Assembly: GCF_900183975.1 (NCBI RefSeq)
Contig: NZ_LT853882.1
Span: forward strand, 3,837,501-3,901,500
Length of the DNA: 64,000 bases
Source of the DNA: Xanthomonas fragariae
GTDB taxonomy: Bacteria > Pseudomonadota > Gammaproteobacteria > Xanthomonadales > Xanthomonadaceae
Direction of reading: 5' to 3'
Numbering within the stretch: position 1 is the stretch's first letter; every line of letters starts with the position of its first letter. Positions 60,729 to 64,000 of this stretch are shown here, piece by piece. Under the pieces are notes generated by a model. It was not told the DNA's origin, did no database searches, and saw only the letters and a program-made list of their open reading frames with translations. Position numbers and translations under genes: made by a program.

Positions 60729-63437
60729 TCAGGCCGGGCGCAACTCACTCATTATAGTGAGTGTCACCGCCATCAGGGTCGCATCGTCCGGATCCGGGCG
60801 TGCGCCAAAGCCCAGGCTCTGGCACATCACCAGCATGGTGCGGTTCTCGCGCAGCACCTGGCCTTCGATCTGTTTGAGGCCCAGCCAGCGCGCGTACTCG
60901 ATCATGATGCGCATCAGTTGCCAGCCGATACCGTGGCCCTTGAGGTCGGAACGGATCAAAATGCCGTACTCGCCACGCTGGTAATCGGCATCGGCATGCA
61001 GACGCACCGCGCCGAGCATGTCGCCGCTCTTGGGGTCGATGGCCACCAGCGCGATCGAACGCGCGTAGTCCAGCTGGGTCAGCCGCGCGATGAATTCGTG
61101 GCTGAAATGCTTGACGGACTGGAAGAAGCGCAGCCGCATGTCTTCATCGGTGACCCGCGCGAAGAACGCGCGGAACAACGCGTCGTCCTCGGGGCGCACC
61201 GGGCGCACCAGCGCGTGCGTGCCATCGCCCAGCCCGATCTGGCGTTCCCATTCCTTGGGATACGGAAAGATCGCAAAGCGCGGATGGCCACGGCCTTTAT
61301 GCAGTTTGCGCGCCGGTGCCACCGCCACGCGTGCGCCCAGCGCGATCACCCCATCGTGGTCGGCCAGCAGCGGGTTGATGTCCAACTCGGTGATTTCGGG
61401 GATGTCGGCGGCCAGCTGCGCCAGCTTGACCAGCACCAAGGCCACCGCGCGCTCATCGGCCGCCGGCACATCGCGGTAGGCCTTGAGGATGCGCGAGACG
61501 CGGGTGCGGCCGATCAACTCGTGGGCCAGGCGCAGGTCCAGCGGCGGTAATGCCAGTTCGCGATCGTTGATGACTTCCACGGCGGTGCCGCCGCGCCCGA
61601 ACACGATCGCGGGGCCGAACACCGGGTCGTCGGCGATGCCAGCAATCAATTCGCGCGCCTTGGGCCGCACCACGGTGGGCTGCACGATCACCGCTTCGAT
61701 GATGGTGTCGGCGTGCCCGGCACGTGAACGCGCCAGGAGGCCGGTTGCTGCTTCGCGCACCGCCGCTACGCTGGACAGGTTCAAGCGCACGCCATCGACA
61801 TCGGACGTGTGCGCGCTGTCGCTGGGCAGAACTTTCAAGGTCACCGTGCGGCCGATGGCCAGCAGCGGGTCGGCCAGCAAGGCGGCCTCGTTGGCGGTGG
61901 CGGCGACTTGCAAGGGCACGATCGGAATGCCGTAGGCGGCCAGCAACCGGTTGGTGGCGACCGGATCCAGCCAACGCCGGCCTGCGGTAAGGGCTTCATC
62001 GACCACTGCACGGGCGATGCCGGCATCCACCACAAAATCTTGCGGCAGGCTGGGCGGCGTTTCCATCAACGCCGCCTGCGCTTCGCGATAGCGCACCAGA
62101 TGGGTGAAGCCGCGCACCGCATCCGATTCGGTGGCATAAGTGGGCACGCGCGCGGCATTGAGCGCGGCAATCGCCTGATCGTCCTGGCCCAACCACACCG
62201 CAAACACCGGTTTTTCGCGCTGACAGCGGCTGCGCTGGTCCAGCGCGCGGGTCAGCGCCTTGGCCGCATCGGCCGAGGAGGTAAACGCAGTCGGCACGTT
62301 GACCACCAGCAGCGCGTCGTTCTCCGGGTCGTCCAGCAAGGCTTCGATCGCTGCGGCGTACCGCGGCCCGTCGGCATCGACAATGATGTCCACTGGATTG
62401 CTGCGCGACCAGCCTTGCGGCAACGATTGATCCAGCCGCTCTAGGGTCTTGGCCGACAACTCGGCCAGGGTGCCGCCGCGCAACACCAGCTGATCCACCG
62501 CCAGGTGCCCCACCCCGCCGCCATTGCTGAGAATGGCCAGCCGCCGGCCCGGAAAACTGCCGAGCCGGCCCAGTGTCTCGGCCGCGGCAAACAATTCGTC
62601 CAACGCGCCTACCCGCAACAGCCCGGCACGCGCGAACGCTGCGCCATACACCGCATCCCAGCCAGCCAGGGCCTGCGCATGGGTGTCGGCATCGGGATTG
62701 ATGCGGAACTGGCGGCCGGATTTGACCACCACCACCGGTTTGGCGCGCGCGGCGGCGCGTGCGGCCGACATGAACTTGCGCGCATCGCCGATGCGCTCGA
62801 CGTAAAGCAGGATCGCGCGGGTGCGGTAGTCGGTGGCGAAGTAGTCGAGCAGATCGCCAAAGTCGACATCCAGCGTATCGCCCAGCGACACCACCGCCGA
62901 AAACCCGACCGAGCGCGCCACGCCCCACTCCACCAGCGCGGCGGCAATCGCGCTGGATTCGGAAATCAGTGCCAGATCGCCGGCCTGCGGGCAATGCGCG
63001 GCGATGCTGGCGTTGAGCCGTGCGTGCGGGGCGATCACGCCCAGGCAGTGCGGGCCAAGGATGCGCATGCCCTTGGCGCGCGCCGCCGCTTCCATCCGCG
63101 CGGCCGGCGAGCCCGTGCCGCTGCCCAGTCCCGCGGTCAGGATAATCGCCACCGCGACCCCGCGCCGCGCCGCGATGGAGACGATGCGCGGCACGATCCG
63201 CGCCGGGGCGGTGATCACCACAAGATCCGGCACCCAGGCCAGATCGGTCAACCGCGCCACCGTGCGCACGCCGTCGATCTCGCTATAACGCGGGCTCACC
63301 CAACCGATCTGCCCGGGAAACCCGGCCGCCCGCAGATTACGCACCACCGCGCGCCCGGCCGAGCGATCGCGCGGACTGCCACCCACCACCGCCACGGTGT
63401 CGGGACGAAAGACCTGCTGCAGGTGGTACGTACTCAT
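60729..63437 (-). CDS. PatZ/Pat-like protein lysine acetyltransferase
   Basis: The 902-residue fusion of a non-catalytic NDP-forming acyl-CoA synthetase and a GNAT acetyltransferase controls acetyl-CoA synthetase and other enzymes by lysine acetylation. Domains in order: CoA-binding (TVAVVGGSPRDRSAGRAVVR, 1-130), ligase-CoA with ALISESSAIAAALVEWG, ATP-grasp (NRLLAAYGIPIVPLQVAATA, about 480-690), and C-terminal GNAT (IRSDLKGHGIGWQLMRIMIE acetyl-CoA loop). The synthetase active-site histidine (usually ISHSG) is replaced by ISESS, so that half is regulatory. Intact, single gene. Confidence 0.88.
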   Translation of the reverse strand: MSTYHLQQVFRPDTVAVVGGSPRDRSAGRAVVRNLRAAGFPGQIGWVSPRYSEIDGVRTVARLTDLAWVPDLVVITAPARIVPRIVSIAARRGVAVAIILTAGLGSGTGSPAARMEAAARAKGMRILGPHCLGVIAPHARLNASIAAHCPQAGDLALISESSAIAAALVEWGVARSVGFSAVVSLGDTLDVDFGDLLDYFATDYRTRAILLYVERIGDARKFMSAARAAARAKPVVVVKSGRQFRINPDADTHAQALAGWDAVYGAAFARAGLLRVGALDELFAAAETLGRLGSFPGRRLAILSNGGGVGHLAVDQLVLRGGTLAELSAKTLERLDQSLPQGWSRSNPVDIIVDADGPRYAAAIEALLDDPENDALLVVNVPTAFTSSADAAKALTRALDQRSRCQREKPVFAVWLGQDDQAIAALNAARVPTYATESDAVRGFTHLVRYREAQAALMETPPSLPQDFVVDAGIARAVVDEALTAGRRWLDPVATNRLLAAYGIPIVPLQVAATANEAALLADPLLAIGRTVTLKVLPSDSAHTSDVDGVRLNLSSVAAVREAATGLLARSRAGHADTIIEAVIVQPTVVRPKARELIAGIADDPVFGPAIVFGRGGTAVEVINDRELALPPLDLRLAHELIGRTRVSRILKAYRDVPAADERAVALVLVKLAQLAADIPEITELDINPLLADHDGVIALGARVAVAPARKLHKGRGHPRFAIFPYPKEWERQIGLGDGTHALVRPVRPEDDALFRAFFARVTDEDMRLRFFQSVKHFSHEFIARLTQLDYARSIALVAIDPKSGDMLGAVRLHADADYQRGEYGILIRSDLKGHGIGWQLMRIMIEYARWLGLKQIEGQVLRENRTMLVMCQSLGFGARPDPDDATLMAVTLTIMSELRPA

Positions 63438-63596
63438 TGGACGGGGGACGCGAATGCCATCGCATTACGGTACACGCACTGGTGTGCGGCGGCGTGGATG
63501 TGTCGCGTGCGGTGCGTGCCGAGTTAGCCGCTGCATGCGCCGGGCATGCAGCGGCGCCTGAAGGCGGCGCGGCGGTGCGCTGAGATCCGACCGGTG
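63438..63596. other. Short intergenic gap
   Basis: About 160 bases between the mgtE end and the PatZ-like gene. Only a weak GCCGGGCATGCAGCGG-type repeat is visible. Confidence 0.4.
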
Positions 63597-64000
63597 CTAC
63601 AACAACGTGCCGCTGAGGATCGCGGCAGCGATACTGAAATAAATCACCAGTCCGGTGACGTCGACCAAGGTGGCAACGAACGGCGCGGAGGCACTGGCCG
63701 GGTCGAAGCCGAAGCGTTGCAGCACGAACGGCAGCATCGAGCCGGACAGCGAACCGAAGGTGACGATGCCGATCAGCGCTGCGCCGATGGTCAACGCCAC
63801 CATCTGCCAGTGCGGGCCGTAGTCGTACAGGCCGGCAGTCTGCCAGATGGTGATGCGCACGATCGCCAGAACGCCGAGAATGGTGCCCAGGGTGAGCCCG
63901 GTCGGCAGCTCGCGCAGCGCCACTTTCCACCAGTCGCCCAGGCGTAACTCGCGAAGTGCCAGCGAACGGATCAGCAGCGAGGTGGCCTGCGAGCCGGAGT
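63597..64000 (-). CDS. mgtE: MgtE magnesium transporter, C-terminal part
   Basis: About 134 C-terminal residues are visible and the 5' part lies beyond the window. SGSQATSLLIRSLALRELRL enters the membrane domain and is the conserved MgtE SGSQxxxxxxRALA segment. The helices VALTIGAALIGIVTFGSLSG and SMLPFVLQRFGFDPASASAP, then FVATLVDVTGLVIYFSIAAA, form the pore with the PA/D region that binds Mg2+. The protein imports Mg2+ at the inner membrane. The frame is open to base 64000. Confidence 0.9.
   Translation of the reverse strand, partial: SGSQATSLLIRSLALRELRLGDWWKVALRELPTGLTLGTILGVLAIVRITIWQTAGLYDYGPHWQMVALTIGAALIGIVTFGSLSGSMLPFVLQRFGFDPASASAPFVATLVDVTGLVIYFSIAAAILSGTLL

Overview
The window is GC-rich chromosomal DNA from a plant-pathogenic Xanthomonas, most likely X. 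oryzae. The reasons are the type III effector gene avrBs2 with a perfect plant-inducible promoter (PIP) box, an X. oryzae-type FabV enoyl reductase with its Tyr236/Lys245 pair, a secreted family-9-like pectate lyase, a large TonB-dependent receptor, and the load of insertion sequences and broken genes typical of that species. No rRNA, tRNA or CRISPR array was seen.

Layout. 1-3 kb: haem biosynthesis tail hemD-hemX-hemY. 3-5.4 kb: a thiolase and an unrecognised conserved gene. 5.6-8.1 kb: a scrap zone of an IS5-family element, two transposase remnants and an integrase fragment. 8.1-9.5 kb: an M4 metalloprotease with its probable emfourin inhibitor. 9.6-15.5 kb: a shortened NAD(P)-binding gene, NUDIX, host-attachment protein, EcsC protein, DUF938 methyltransferase and pectate lyase. 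15.8-21.3 kb: fbp, an aromatic aminotransferase, a dead ligD fragment and lldD. 21.5-22.7 kb: a broken IS5 copy. 22.9-26.4 kb: carotenoid oxygenase, DUF2141 protein and fabV. 26.6-35 kb is an accessory block: an IS3 copy that beheads a large gene; three AT-rich genes separated by two 60-bp integron attC sites; a SymE-type toxin gene with a structured leader; a TupA-like ATP-grasp gene whose end is captured by an IS remnant; and a PmtA-like methyltransferase. 35.8-40 kb: an RND efflux adaptor and pump, both pseudogenes, the pump carrying a 142-bp MITE. 40.3-42.1 kb: an I78 lipoprotein, an intact IS5-type element and another MITE. 42.2-48.5 kb: a 2H phosphoesterase-TonB receptor operon and avrBs2. 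48.8-52.8 kb: a nuclease-helicase pair resembling MrfB/MrfA. 53-54.2 kb: a HlyIII protein, a fourth MITE and the remains of a toxin-like gene. 54.2-58.9 kb: nrdA-nrdB-flavodoxin-thioredoxin with tandem NrdR-like boxes upstream. 59.6-64 kb: a DUF475 membrane protein, a PatZ-like acetyltransferase and the end of mgtE.

How it works together. Housekeeping operons (hem, nrd, mrf-like, fbp/tyrB) are intact. The breaks fall in accessory genes (ligD, the efflux system, transposases, the toxin-like gene). The most unusual signal is the set of integron cassettes without an integrase in view, two of whose products carry HEPN-type RNase motifs. A family of 134-143 bp MITEs (four copies) shares its ends with the IS5-family element at 5.7 kb and has inactivated at least one gene.
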